Shown here: piece by piece, positions 35,120-44,268 of the stretch
How the letters are laid out: each line of letters begins with the position of its first letter
Numbering within the stretch: position 1 is the first letter of the stretch
NCBI RefSeq assembly: GCF_009601055.1
Contig: NZ_WITI01000002.1
Location: forward strand, 248,001-312,000
Source of the DNA: Lactococcus sp. dk101
GTDB taxonomy: Bacteria; Bacillota; Bacilli; Lactobacillales; Streptococcaceae
Direction of reading: 5' to 3'
Length of the DNA: 64,000 nucleotides
Position numbers and translations under genes: made by a program
The notes under the pieces: generated by a model
Told to the model about the DNA's origin: nothing
Database searches by the model: none
Seen by the model: the letters and a program-made list of their open reading frames with translations, nothing else

Positions 35120-36652
35120 ATGATGAAATTTTTAAAGAATTACCTTTTAAATAGTTCTTATCAACTTCTTTTGATTATTTTACCATTGGTTACTGCACCA
35201 TATATTTCACGGGTTTTGGGGGCTAAGGGAGTTGGCATTAACGCCTTTACAAATTCCATCGTTCTGTATTTTATAATATTTGCTGTCCTAGGAACTTCAA
35301 CTTATGGAAATCGAGAGATAGCTTATCATCAAAATGATAAAAAAGCACGAAGTGACATTTTCTGGGGAATCAACTTTTTGAGTTGGATAACTGCGGGAAT
35401 TTCTTTGTGTGTTTTTATCATTTTTGTTCTAACGACTTCTCAGCATCAGAATATTTATCTATGGCAAATTCCTTTAATATTGGCTCAGCTATTTGATATT
35501 TCTTGGTATTTTATGGGAATGGAAAAGTTCAAAATTCCTGTCATGCGAAATTTCTTTTTCAAAATTGTGACTGTGATTTGTATCTTTATTTTTGTCAGGC
35601 AGGCTTCTGATTTAGTCGTCTATGTCGCTATCATGAGTCTTGGAAACTTGATAGGGAGTTTGTCGCTTTGGCCATACTTAATCAAAGAAATCAATCCACC
35701 GCGTTTTAAAAATTTGAAGTTACGCCAGCATTTGAAATATACGCTCATTCTTTTTATACCAACGATTGCAACCTCGATTTATTTGGTTGCCAATAAGACC
35801 ATGCTCGGTATTTTTGACTCGGTCACTCATGCAGGATTTTTCAATCAGTCAGATACCATCATCAAAATGGCACTTTCACTTGTTGGGACAATAGGAACGG
35901 TCATGTTACCACGAATTGCCAATATGCATGCACAAGGAGATGTTTCAGGGATTAAGCAATCAATCATGAAAACCTTCGATATTGCAAGCGGGATTTCTTT
36001 TGCCTTGTTTTTTGGAATCTGTGGCATTGCTTTAAAATTTGCCCCATTTTTCTTTGGTCCTGCTTTTTCGGAAGTAGGGATCATCATGATGTTAGAAGCG
36101 CCCATTATTTTGTTTATTTCTTGGAGCGGTGTTTTTGGAGGGCAGTACTTGGTTCCTCTCAATCGCATGAAAGTTTTTACCTTTTCAGTTTCTTTTGGTG
36201 CAGTAGTCAATATTTTGATTAACTTTGCCTTGATTCCATTTTTTGGTGTGATTGGGGCAGTTATTGCGACTGTTATTGCGGAGTTTAGTGTGACAGTTTA
36301 TCAATATTGGCACATTCGGGATGAATTTAGTTTTAAAGATTTATTTTCAGGTGTTTGGAAATACTTTTTATCTGGTTTAGTCATGTTTGCATTGGTGTTT
36401 TGGATGAACCAAAGCTTTAAAATGACGGCTGTACAGCTCTTGCTTCAGGTTGGACTAGGTGGGTTAACTTATGTTGGCATGAATATCATTTTCAATTCAA
36501 ATCTTTGGCAAATGACAAGGCAGATCTTGTTTAAGGATAAAAGTGACAGGAGTAAAATACAGGAGAAAAGTTCGATTGATCAGTCCATTGATGATTTTAA
36601 TGATTTATTTAACCACTTAGAAAAAAACGCTTTTCAAATCGCTTGTTTTTAG
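35120..36652 (+). CDS. Wzx-type polysaccharide flippase
   Basis: Moves the lipid-linked repeat unit across the membrane. Hydrophobic, with 12-14 predicted helices; the N-terminus LLLIILPLVTAPYISRVLGAKGVGINAFTNSIVLYF is characteristic. The family region ends near residue 475 (RQILFKDK). The frame then runs through a charged tail (SSIDQSIDDFNDLFNHLEK) and stops at 36652 after an A7 tract at 36621-36627. A shift of -1 at that tract continues into the next ORF with a coherent helical sequence. GAGGGGAG precedes the ATG pair 35120/35123. Confidence 0.88.
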   Translation: MMKFLKNYLLNSSYQLLLIILPLVTAPYISRVLGAKGVGINAFTNSIVLYFIIFAVLGTSTYGNREIAYHQNDKKARSDIFWGINFLSWITAGISLCVFIIFVLTTSQHQNIYLWQIPLILAQLFDISWYFMGMEKFKIPVMRNFFFKIVTVICIFIFVRQASDLVVYVAIMSLGNLIGSLSLWPYLIKEINPPRFKNLKLRQHLKYTLILFIPTIATSIYLVANKTMLGIFDSVTHAGFFNQSDTIIKMALSLVGTIGTVMLPRIANMHAQGDVSGIKQSIMKTFDIASGISFALFFGICGIALKFAPFFFGPAFSEVGIIMMLEAPIILFISWSGVFGGQYLVPLNRMKVFTFSVSFGAVVNILINFALIPFFGVIGAVIATVIAEFSVTVYQYWHIRDEFSFKDLFSGVWKYFLSGLVMFALVFWMNQSFKMTAVQLLLQVGLGGLTYVGMNIIFNSNLWQMTRQILFKDKSDRSKIQEKSSIDQSIDDFNDLFNHLEKNAFQIACF

Positions 36653-36945
36653 AGTTCTTAGACAAGTTAGAAAAAAGACTTCAGGATTTGGCTTCAAACC
36701 CTAGCGATGTTGAAAAAAATGCACTTTTGTTATCAAGCCGTTTTGAAAAGTTAAGCGAAATTTTTGAAAATCAAACTGAGAACACAAAGTTGAGTCCGCT
36801 TGCTAAAATTAAGCTCTCCTCATTTTCTTTTGAACTTTTAAGAATTGCAGGCGAATTTAGGAAAATAAAAACTCAAAAGTATGATTTAGCTCAAATCAGC
36901 GAGCTTTTAAATAAAGAATTTGGAATAAAGGAAGAAGACCAATGA
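36643..36945 (+). CDS. Uncharacterised helical ORF, possibly a frameshifted extension of wzx
   Basis: 100-codon open frame with no ATG and no ribosome site at its start; TTG 36643 is the first formal start. The product is acidic/basic and helical (FLDKLEKRLQDLASNPSDVEKNALLLSSRFEKL) and unknown to me. The frame is open from 36613, upstream of its start, and joins the wzx frame by -1 at the A7 tract 36621-36627. It overlaps glf by four bases (ATGA). It may be translated by coupling, by slippage, or be the detached tail of wzx. Confidence 0.45.
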   Translation: MFLEFLDKLEKRLQDLASNPSDVEKNALLLSSRFEKLSEIFENQTENTKLSPLAKIKLSSFSFELLRIAGEFRKIKTQKYDLAQISELLNKEFGIKEEDQ

Positions 36946-38072
36946 AATACAACACAAAAAAATATGATTATCTGATTGTCGGCGCAGGACCTTATGGTTC
37001 GATTTTTGCTTATGAGGCTGCTAAGCGGGGCAAGCGTTCACTCATCGTTGAGAAGCGGGATCATATTGGTGGCAAAATGTTTACCAAAAAAGAAGCGGGC
37101 ATCAATGTTCACCAATATGGCGCTCATATCTTTCATACGGATAACAAGGAAATTTGGGATTATATCAACCAGTTTACGACATTCAATGGCTACATCAATC
37201 AAGTTGTTGCCAACTATAAGGGACAACTTTATAATTTGCCTTTTAACATGAATACCTTTTATCAAATGTGGGGAGTCAAAACGCCTGAGGAAGCTGCTCA
37301 AAAGATTGCCCAACAAAAAGAAGCCGCAGGCATTAGTGGAACACCCAAAAACTTGGAAGAACAAGCCATTTCTTTGATTGGGACAGACATTTATGAAAAA
37401 CTCATCAAAGGCTATACGGAGAAGCAATGGGGGCGTAAAGCAACGGAGTTGCCTTCTTTCATCATCCGTCGTCTTCCCGTCCGTTATACCTTTGATAATA
37501 ATTACTTCAACCATCGTTATCAAGGTGTGCCAGTGGATGGCTACACGGTCATTTTTGAGAAGCTGTTAGCGTCTGATTTGATTGATGTGGCGTGTGGCGT
37601 TGACTTTCTTGCGGACAAGGAAACCTATCTTGATGAATTTCCGAAAGTGGTTTATACGGGAATGATTGATGCCTTCTTTGATTATAAATATGGCGAACTC
37701 GAGTATCGTTCAGTCCGTTTTGAGTCAGAAATGTTTGACTCAGATAATGTACAAGGTAATGCCGTCATTAATTATACAGATGCGGAAACGCCTTTCACGC
37801 GTGTGATGGAATGGCGTCACTTTGATCAAAAAGCTGATGCTGGAAAATCAATCTTGACCAAGGAATATCCACAAGATTGGGATCGAACGAAAGAAGCCTA
37901 TTATCCAGTCAATGACGAAAAAAATTCGGACTTATTCAAGGCTTATCGGCGAGAAGCCAATGCTTTGAAGCAAGTGATTTTTGGTGGACGATTGGGAAAT
38001 TATCAGTATTACGACATGGACCAAGTTTTTAATGCGGCTTTAAAAGCAGTGAAAAAGGAGTTTGGAGAGTAA
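36942..38072 (+). CDS. glf: UDP-galactopyranose mutase
   Basis: Flavoenzyme converting UDP-galactopyranose to UDP-galactofuranose, implying galactofuranose in the polymer. The FAD motif [20 protein letters not shown] and EKRDHIGG lie at residues about 9-42. Family motifs [25 protein letters not shown] and [20 protein letters not shown] are present. It is 376 aa, complete. One base separates its stop from the Ugd ATG. Base composition is less AT-rich than the glycosyltransferase block before it. Confidence 0.95.
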   Translation: MKYNTKKYDYLIVGAGPYGSIFAYEAAKRGKRSLIVEKRDHIGGKMFTKKEAGINVHQYGAHIFHTDNKEIWDYINQFTTFNGYINQVVANYKGQLYNLPFNMNTFYQMWGVKTPEEAAQKIAQQKEAAGISGTPKNLEEQAISLIGTDIYEKLIKGYTEKQWGRKATELPSFIIRRLPVRYTFDNNYFNHRYQGVPVDGYTVIFEKLLASDLIDVACGVDFLADKETYLDEFPKVVYTGMIDAFFDYKYGELEYRSVRFESEMFDSDNVQGNAVINYTDAETPFTRVMEWRHFDQKADAGKSILTKEYPQDWDRTKEAYYPVNDEKNSDLFKAYRREANALKQVIFGGRLGNYQYYDMDQVFNAALKAVKKEFGE

Positions 38073-38073
38073 A

Positions 38074-39240
38074 ATGAAAATTGCAGTAGCGGGGACAGGC
38101 TATGTTGGCTTGTCAATTTCAGTGCTTTTGGCACAACATCATGAAGTGGTTGCTTTGGACATTATTGAGTCGAAAGTGGACTTGATCAATGCCAAGCAAT
38201 CACCGATTGTGGACAATGAAATCGAGTCATTTCTTGCCACAAAGGATTTGAATTTGTTGGCAACGACGGATAAAAATGTGGCTTTTAAAGACAGTGATTT
38301 TGTCATTGTGGCGACACCGACCAATTATGATGATGTGAAGAATTATTTCAACACGGATTCGGTTGAGGAAAACATTGCGTCGGTTTTGGAATTGAGTCCG
38401 CAGGCGCTTATCGTGATTAAATCCACAATTCCTGTTGGCTTTGTCGAAAACATGCGTGAGAAATTTGGCGTGGATAATATCATCTTTTCACCGGAGTTCT
38501 TGCGTGAAGGGCGTGCCCTTTATGACAATTTGTATCCTTCACGAATCGTTGTTGGGGAATAATCAGAACGTGGACAAGCTTTTGCCAATCTTTTGCTTGA
38601 AGGGGCGATGAAGGAAGATATTCCGGTTCTCTTTACCGATCCGACTGAAGCAGAAGCCATTAAGTTGTTTTCAAACACTTATTTGGCCTTGCGAGTGGCG
38701 TATTTTAACGAGTTGGACACTTACGCGGAAGTCCGTGGTTTGAACACCAAACAAATCATTGACGGGGTTGGCTTAGACCCACGAATTGGAACGCATTATA
38801 ATAATCCGTCCTTTGGTTATGGCGGCTATTGTCTGCCTAAGGATACCAAACAGTTGCTTGCCAACTATCAAGATGTGCCTGAAAACTTGATTGAAGCCAT
38901 TGTATCAGCCAATACGACCCGTAAGGATCATATTGCCAACATGATTTTGGCTAAAAAACCAAAAAGAGTTGGGATTTATCGGTTGACCATGAAGTCAAAT
39001 TCGGATAATTTCAGAGCGTCAGCCATTCAAGGAATCATGAAACGGATTAAAGCCAAAGGCGTTGAAGTGGTTGTTTATGAACCAACGCTTGAAGCGGACG
39101 AATTCTTTCACTCACGTGTCATCAAGGATTTGTCGGAGTTTAAAGCCATGTCTGGTGTCATTGTTTCTAATCGCTATACTGCTGAACTCAACGATGTCAA
39201 ATCAAAGGTCTATACACGGGATCTGTTTGAGCGGGATTAA
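38074..39240 (+). pseudogene. ugd: UDP-glucose 6-dehydrogenase interrupted by an in-frame TAA
   Basis: Would oxidise UDP-glucose to UDP-glucuronate. The full frame encodes 388 positions: NAD site [19 protein letters not shown], central [10 protein letters not shown] and [24 protein letters not shown], then TAA at 38560-38562 (codon 163), and in the same frame [14 protein letters not shown] ... [15 protein letters not shown] with the catalytic Cys, to 39240. The stop stands where the family has Lys in GEKSERA, so one A-to-T change in AAA would explain it. The product up to the stop lacks the catalytic domain. Start ATG 38074 has GGAGAG upstream. Confidence 0.85.
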
Positions 39241-39312
39241 AATTATTTCTTATGATGTCATCATTTTTAGTTCCTATCATAAATAATGAAACTTCAAAAA
39301 ATCGGTATAAAA

Positions 39313-39321
39313 TGCTATAAT
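39313..39321 (+). promoter_or_regulatory. Promoter of the DUF2969 gene
   Basis: TGCTATAAT extended -10 box (39313-39321), about 100 bases before the ATG at 39421. Confidence 0.5.
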
Positions 39322-39420
39322 ACAGTAGCGTGTTTTTTTGAATGTTTTGCTTTGTAAAGAAAATATTCGGCGAGGCTTTATTTGATTTGGCCAAACACAA
39401 AAGAGTAGGAGAAATTAAAA

Positions 39421-39624
39421 ATGTCTAAGAAAAAAGATACAGAAATTGAAATTGTTGACACTGAAACCGGTGCTGAAATCAAAGTCGGTAAAAAAGTTAT
39501 TGCTGAAATTAAAGAAGAATTTGGAACCTTTGTTGTAGTCGCTTCTGGTAAAGAAGTTGCAGTGGTTCGGACTTTTGAAGATGCACTTGAAGAAGCAATC
39601 AAAGCTTACAACTTGACTGTTTAA
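39421..39624 (+). CDS. Small DUF2969-type protein
   Basis: A 67-aa charged protein (KKKDTEIEIVDTETGAEIKVGKKVIAEI) resembling the DUF2969 family of small lactic-acid-bacterial proteins of unknown function. No signal peptide or metal motif. TAGGAGAAATTAAAA gives the ribosome site. It has its own promoter and terminator, so it is monocistronic. Confidence 0.65.
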   Translation: MSKKKDTEIEIVDTETGAEIKVGKKVIAEIKEEFGTFVVVASGKEVAVVRTFEDALEEAIKAYNLTV

Positions 39625-39634
39625 TAGTACTAAT

Positions 39635-39660
39635 AAGCACTTTTGGGTGCTTTTTCTTTT
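39635..39660 (+). terminator. Terminator after the DUF2969 gene
   Basis: AAGCAC / GTGCTT hairpin followed by TTTCTTTT. Confidence 0.65.
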
Positions 39661-39690
39661 TGGATTTTAATTGTGAGGCTGTAAAAACTA

Positions 39691-39699
39691 TGGTAAAAT
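39691..39699 (+). promoter_or_regulatory. Promoter of aroD
   Basis: TGGTAAAAT extended -10 box, expected start near 39706, with GAGAGGAGACGG before ATG 39734. Confidence 0.55.
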
Positions 39700-39733
39700 A
39701 ATAAAAGATTAGAAAAAAGTGAGAGGAGACGGA

Positions 39734-40417
39734 ATGAGACAAACAAAAATTGTAATTCCAGTCCTACCCAGAACGATTGATGAGATTAAAAATCTTGATT
39801 TGGATTTGTATCAGGATGCCGATATTATTGAATGGCGGGCGGATTTTTTGCCATTAGGGCAGATTTTAGAAGCCGCTGCTGTTTTTTTTGAACGTTTTAA
39901 GTCCTTTAAAATTCTCTTTACGGTACGAACTGCAAAAGAGGGAGGAGCGCTTGAGCTTTCAAAAGCGGCTTATGTGAGCCTGCTTAAAGACATCATGGTC
40001 TTTAAGCCAGATTATGTTGACATCGAGTATTTTTCTTATCCTGAAGCGATAAAAGCGATGGATAAATATAGAGCGCAAATCGTGCTTTCTTATCATAATT
40101 TTAAAGAAATGCCAGAAGATTTGACGGGGCGATTGATCCAGATGGACAAGGAAAATACGGCATTTGTCAAGGCGGCAGTCATGCCTCAACGGGAATGCGA
40201 TGTGATTGATTTGTTGCAAATCACGCGCGATATGACTTTGGAATATGGACCGCATTTTGTGACCATGGGGATGGGAGATTTGGGAATGATTAGTCGCATT
40301 TCTGGATCGATTACGGGGTCATGTTGGACATTTTCTTATGTTGGCGAGGCGAGCGCTCCGGGACAAATTGTGATTTCTGATATGGTTCGTTTTTTAGATT
40401 TATTTGAGGAAAAGTAA
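39734..40417 (+). CDS. aroD: 3-dehydroquinate dehydratase, type I
   Basis: Third step of the shikimate pathway, 227 aa. Class I signature: EWRADFLP near residue 33, FTVRTAKEGG, the HNF catalytic His in IVLSYHNFKEMP (near residue 119) and the Schiff-base Lys in FVKAAVMPQ (near residue 146), plus SGSITGSCWTFSY at the end. ATG 39734 follows GGAGACGG; a GTG start at 39719 overlaps the ribosome site and is unlikely. Confidence 0.95.
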   Translation: MRQTKIVIPVLPRTIDEIKNLDLDLYQDADIIEWRADFLPLGQILEAAAVFFERFKSFKILFTVRTAKEGGALELSKAAYVSLLKDIMVFKPDYVDIEYFSYPEAIKAMDKYRAQIVLSYHNFKEMPEDLTGRLIQMDKENTAFVKAAVMPQRECDVIDLLQITRDMTLEYGPHFVTMGMGDLGMISRISGSITGSCWTFSYVGEASAPGQIVISDMVRFLDLFEEK

Positions 40418-40426
40418 TTGTTCGTT

Positions 40427-40503
40427 ATTTCCGAATTAAAGAAAAGGTTGTGTGTGATGAACAGCATATTTCCGAATAATTGGGGACTAAAACATGGTAT
40501 AAT
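40427..40503 (+). promoter_or_regulatory. purB promoter with two PurR boxes
   Basis: TGGTATAAT (40495-40503) is an extended -10 box with a start near 40510. Two direct copies, ATTTCCGAATTAA (40427-40439) and ATTTCCGAATAAT (40468-40480), each differ at one position from the lactococcal PurBox AWWWCCGAACWWT. The first is centred about 77 bases before the start, the spacing at which PurR activates pur genes in L. lactis. Confidence 0.7.
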
Positions 40504-40533
40504 TGAGTTAAAAAGACAGATTTGGAGAGTAAA

Positions 40534-41832
40534 ATGGTAATCAATCGTTATTCACGTCCTGAAATGGCCACGATTTGGACAGAAGAAAATAAATTCAAAG
40601 CTTGGTTAGAAGTTGAGATTTTGGCGGATGAGGCTTGGGCTGAATTGGGAGAAATTCCAGCAGAAGATGTTCAAAAAATCCGTGAAAACGCATCTTTTGA
40701 TGTTGAACGAATTCTTGAAATTGAAAAAGAAACGCGTCATGACGTGGTGGCTTTTACACGTGCAGTATCTGAAAGTCTTGGTCTGGAGCGCAAATGGGTG
40801 CATTATGGTTTGACTTCGACAGATGTGGTAGATACGGCCTATGGTTATCTTTATAAGCAAGCCAACGATATTTTACGTCAGGATTTGGTTAATTTTGCAG
40901 AAATTATCAAAAAGAAGGCGATTGAGCATAAATATACCATCATGATGGGGCGGACACACGGTGTTCATGCGGAACCAACGACATTTGGCTTGAAGTTGGC
41001 GACTTGGTATTCTGAAATGAAGCGGAATATTGAGCGCTTTGAGCATGCAGCCAAGGCTGTTGAAGCTGGTAAAATTTCAGGTGCAGTAGGTACTTTTGCC
41101 AATATTCCTCCATTTGTTGAAGCCTATGTTTGTGATAAATTGGGCATTCGTGCGCAGGAAATTTCAACACAAATTTTACCTCGTGATTTGCATGCGGAAT
41201 ATTTTAACAGCATGGCTTTGATTGCGACATCGATTGAACGTATGGCAACTGAAATTCGTGGGTTACAGAAATCGGAACAACGTGAAGTAGAAGAATTCTT
41301 TGTTAAAGGGCAAAAAGGCTCATCAGCAATGCCACACAAACGTAATCCGATTGGTTCAGAAAATATTACGGGAATTTCTCGTGTCATTCGTGGCCATGCA
41401 TTGACGGCAATGGAAGATGTGGCTTTGTGGCATGAACGTGATATTTCTCATAGCTCAGCGGAACGCATTATCGCACCAGATACCACTGAATTACTTGATT
41501 ATCAGCTCAATCGTTTTGGTCGAATTGTTCAAAATTTGACGGTTTTCCCTGAAAATATGAAGCGAAATATGGATGCGACTTTTGGCTTGATTTATAGTCA
41601 ACATGTCATGCTGATGTTGATTGAAAAAGGTATGGCACGTGAGGAAGCTTATGATTTGGTTCAACCTTTAACAGCACAGTCTTGGGATGAACAAATCATG
41701 TTCCGTCCATTAGTCGAAAAGAATGAACGCATTCGTGCAGTTTTGAGTCTTGAAGATATTGAACGTGCATTTGATTATACTTATCACTTGAAACGTGTCG
41801 ATGAAATCTTTGAGCGTGTTGGTTTAATCTAA
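40534..41832 (+). CDS. purB: Adenylosuccinate lyase
   Basis: Cleaves SAICAR and adenylosuccinate in purine synthesis. Fumarase/aspartase fold, 432 aa, with [13 protein letters not shown], the catalytic His in [15 protein letters not shown], and the flexible signature loop [16 protein letters not shown] near residue 265. ATG 40534 with TTGGAGAG upstream. Monocistronic, between a PurR-controlled promoter and a terminator whose stem is an exact copy of the window's iterated palindrome. Confidence 0.96.
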   Translation: MVINRYSRPEMATIWTEENKFKAWLEVEILADEAWAELGEIPAEDVQKIRENASFDVERILEIEKETRHDVVAFTRAVSESLGLERKWVHYGLTSTDVVDTAYGYLYKQANDILRQDLVNFAEIIKKKAIEHKYTIMMGRTHGVHAEPTTFGLKLATWYSEMKRNIERFEHAAKAVEAGKISGAVGTFANIPPFVEAYVCDKLGIRAQEISTQILPRDLHAEYFNSMALIATSIERMATEIRGLQKSEQREVEEFFVKGQKGSSAMPHKRNPIGSENITGISRVIRGHALTAMEDVALWHERDISHSSAERIIAPDTTELLDYQLNRFGRIVQNLTVFPENMKRNMDATFGLIYSQHVMLMLIEKGMAREEAYDLVQPLTAQSWDEQIMFRPLVEKNERIRAVLSLEDIERAFDYTYHLKRVDEIFERVGLI

Positions 41833-41850
41833 CATCATTCTAAAGAAATT

Positions 41851-41882
41851 GAAGTGTTGTCAGTGCTGACAACATTTTTTTG
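41851..41882 (+). terminator. purB terminator
   Basis: Perfect inverted repeat TGTTGTCAGTGCTGACAACA (41855-41874) followed by T8. The stem core is GTCAGTGCTGAC. Confidence 0.9.
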
Positions 41883-41903
41883 TAAAAAAGTTGTATAAAA
41901 GAC

Positions 41904-41962
41904 TTGACAAAGAAAATGAAAACGTGTACAATATGATTAAATTAACAATGAGAACGTTCCCA
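41904..41962 (+). promoter_or_regulatory. rbs operon promoter, cre-like site and RbsR-like operator
   Basis: TTGACA (41904-41909) and TACAAT (41927-41932) are 17 bases apart. TGAAAACGTGTACA (41917-41930), within the spacer and -10, matches the cre consensus TGNAANCGNTNNCA except one base. Downstream, TGAGAACGTTCCCA (41949-41962) is a near-perfect palindrome of LacI-family operator type and most likely the RbsR site. The arrangement predicts ribose induction plus CcpA repression. Confidence 0.7.
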
Positions 41963-41991
41963 CAAACAAGAAATGCAGAGAAAGGAGCAAA

Positions 41992-42963
41992 ATGGTTACC
42001 ATAAAACAAGTGGCGCTGGAAGCTGGCGTGTCTAAATCAACGGTGTCGCGCTACATTGCTGGAAATGGTTATGTGGGGCAAGATGCCCAAGAAAAAATCA
42101 AAGCGGCCATTGAAAAGTTGAATTTTGTTCCCAATTTGTCAGCCAGGTCTTTGAAAACCAAACGCAGCCAGTTGGTCGGCCTTCTCCTGCCTGATATTTC
42201 CAATCCCTTCTTTCCTCGCTTGGCCAAAGGTGCCGAAGTTTTCTTGCAGGAAAAAGGTTATCGAGTCATGCTGGGAAATGTGGGTGAAAATGCTGAACTT
42301 GAGGAGGAATATCTGAAAGTGCTTGTCCAGCTCAATGCGGCGGGTGTGATTTCGGTACATGATTTTACGGAGCGTTTTCCAGAGCTTGATTTACCGCGTG
42401 TCATCGTTGACAGGGTTGGACATCATACGGATTTTGGTGTCTTTTCTGACAATGAAGCAGGTGGACGAATGGCTGCTGAAGTGGTCGTGAAGGCTGGAAC
42501 ACAAAATGTTGCGGTGATCAGTGGGCCAACGACTTCGGAAAACATTAACAGTCGTTTTAAGGCCTCTTGCGAAAGTTTATCCGCACACAAAGTCAATTTT
42601 CGAAAATTTTACAGTCAGTCTTATCAATTTGAAGCCATTCAAAAAGAAGCGCAGACCGTGTTGGATGTCTTTCCTGAGGTGGATAGTATCATTACGCCAT
42701 CAGATATTCATGGCGTTGCTTATCTACGAGAATTGCTCAACCGTGGCATCAAAGTACCTGAGGAAGTCCAAGTCATTGGTTATGATGACATTATCTTGAG
42801 TCAATTTGCTTATCCTGCCTTGTCCACCATTCATCAGTCGGCATATGAGATGGGGGCTGAGGCGGCCAAGCTGATTTATAAAATGGATACGGGGCAGACG
42901 ATTTCCGAGAAGAAGATCGAGCTTCCTGTCTCTTATATCGAACGTGAAACCATAAGAAAGTGA
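41992..42963 (+). CDS. rbsR: Ribose operon repressor, LacI family
   Basis: A 323-aa repressor with N-terminal LacI helix-turn-helix (TIKQVALEAGVSKSTVSRYIAGNGYVG, residues 3-27), hinge NLSARSLKTKRSQ and a periplasmic-binding-protein-like ligand domain. It is the first gene of its own operon (rbsRKDACB), so it probably represses itself. The operator at 41949-41962 lies between promoter and start. AAAGGAGC precedes the ATG. Confidence 0.9.
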   Translation: MVTIKQVALEAGVSKSTVSRYIAGNGYVGQDAQEKIKAAIEKLNFVPNLSARSLKTKRSQLVGLLLPDISNPFFPRLAKGAEVFLQEKGYRVMLGNVGENAELEEEYLKVLVQLNAAGVISVHDFTERFPELDLPRVIVDRVGHHTDFGVFSDNEAGGRMAAEVVVKAGTQNVAVISGPTTSENINSRFKASCESLSAHKVNFRKFYSQSYQFEAIQKEAQTVLDVFPEVDSIITPSDIHGVAYLRELLNRGIKVPEEVQVIGYDDIILSQFAYPALSTIHQSAYEMGAEAAKLIYKMDTGQTISEKKIELPVSYIERETIRK

Positions 42964-42989
42964 AAGAAAGTGAAAGAAAGTGAGTCAAT

Positions 42990-43895
42990 ATGAGTAAAAT
43001 TACAGTTGTCGGATCCATTTCAATGGACCTTGTTACCTCGACCAATCGTGTCCCAGAAGCGGGAGAAACTGTTTTCGGGAGGGCATTTGCCATGGTGCCT
43101 GGCGGAAAAGGGGCCAATCAAGCCGTTGCCATTGCCCGTCTAGCACCGAAAAGTGTTCAGATGATTGGTGCAGTCGGACAAGATAGTTTTGGGAGTGAAA
43201 TCCTAGAAAATTTCACTAAAAATGCTGTTTTAGTGAATAAACTGGGAACGGTCTCACAAACAACAGGCATTGCCCAAATCACATTGTATGATGATGATAA
43301 CAGAATTATCATTATCCCCGGTGCCAACCAGTCTGTCAGTGCTGACAGCTTTACTGACGAATGGCATCTGATTGCTGACAGCGACATGGTGGTCTTGCAA
43401 AATGAAATTCCGCATGAAACCAACTTGGCTGTTGCAAAATTTGCCCAAAGTCATGGCGTGAAAGTCTTGTATAATCCTGCCCCTGCACGCGTGACAGATT
43501 TGGAAATGCTAGATTTTGTTGATTTTATCACACCAAATGAACATGAATGTGAGGAGCTTTTCAAAACGGATCAGTTGGATGAACTTTTGGCAAAATATCC
43601 CAACAAATTGCTTGTCACATTGGGCGTTAAAGGCGTTACCTTCCACAATGGCTCTGAAGTGGTGTTAGTCCCTGCAATTCCTGCCAAAGTGGCGGATACG
43701 ACAGGTGCTGGCGATACTTTCAACGGTGCATTTGCTTATGCCATCACGGCAGGCTTGGACATCAAGGCAGCCAGTCAATTTGCGGTGATTGCCTCGCATT
43801 TGTCTGTTCAAAAATTTGGCGCTCAAGGGGGCATGCCAACATTAGCTGAAATAAAGGAGCATGAAAAATATGAAAAAACATGGAATCTTAAATAG
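42990..43895 (+). CDS. rbsK: Ribokinase
   Basis: PfkB-family kinase making ribose-5-phosphate. Motifs: GSISMDLV, PGGKGANQAVAIARL (residues about 33-47) and DTTGAGDTFNGAFAYAI with catalytic Asp near residue 240. It is 301 aa. Three direct copies of GAAAGTGA-type sequence lie just before the start (42957-42982), between rbsR and rbsK. It overlaps rbsD by 26 bases. Confidence 0.95.
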   Translation: MSKITVVGSISMDLVTSTNRVPEAGETVFGRAFAMVPGGKGANQAVAIARLAPKSVQMIGAVGQDSFGSEILENFTKNAVLVNKLGTVSQTTGIAQITLYDDDNRIIIIPGANQSVSADSFTDEWHLIADSDMVVLQNEIPHETNLAVAKFAQSHGVKVLYNPAPARVTDLEMLDFVDFITPNEHECEELFKTDQLDELLAKYPNKLLVTLGVKGVTFHNGSEVVLVPAIPAKVADTTGAGDTFNGAFAYAITAGLDIKAASQFAVIASHLSVQKFGAQGGMPTLAEIKEHEKYEKTWNLK

Positions 43896-44268
43896 TGAAT
43901 TAGCCAAAGTTGTCGATGATCTTGGTCACACGGATCAGGTCTGCATCGGTGATTTGGGACTTCCTGTACCAAAAGGCATCAAAAAAATTGACCTTGCTGT
44001 CAAGCACGGATTGCCTACTTTTCAGGACATTTTAGATGTTTATCTTGAAAATGTCTTGGTCGAAAAAGTCTTTTTGGCTGAGGAAATCAAGAGCGAAAAT
44101 CCAGACCAACTTAAAGCCATTTTGGACAAATTAGGCCCACAAGTCGAAATTGTCTATCTGACACACGAAGCCTTGAAAGCAATGAACACTACTGTTAAAG
44201 CGGTCGTACGTACGGGTGAAGATACACCTTATTCGAATATAATTTTACAATCGGGGGTGACCTTATAA
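43870..44268 (+). CDS. rbsD: D-ribose pyranase
   Basis: Interconverts beta-pyranose and furanose ribose so that RbsK can act. It is 132 aa, with catalytic His20 in DDLGHTDQ and the C-terminal TGEDTPYSNIILQSGV. ATG 43870 is preferred over ATG 43861, because AAGGAG (43854-43859) is ten bases from the former but almost touching the latter. It lies inside the end of rbsK and is immediately followed by rbsA. Confidence 0.94.
   Translation: MKKHGILNSELAKVVDDLGHTDQVCIGDLGLPVPKGIKKIDLAVKHGLPTFQDILDVYLENVLVEKVFLAEEIKSENPDQLKAILDKLGPQVEIVYLTHEALKAMNTTVKAVVRTGEDTPYSNIILQSGVTL

Noticed and set aside
39250-39275. ATGATG/CATCAT as a terminator after ugd
   Set aside because: The arms are almost contiguous, leaving no workable loop, and only four Ts follow, so I do not call it.
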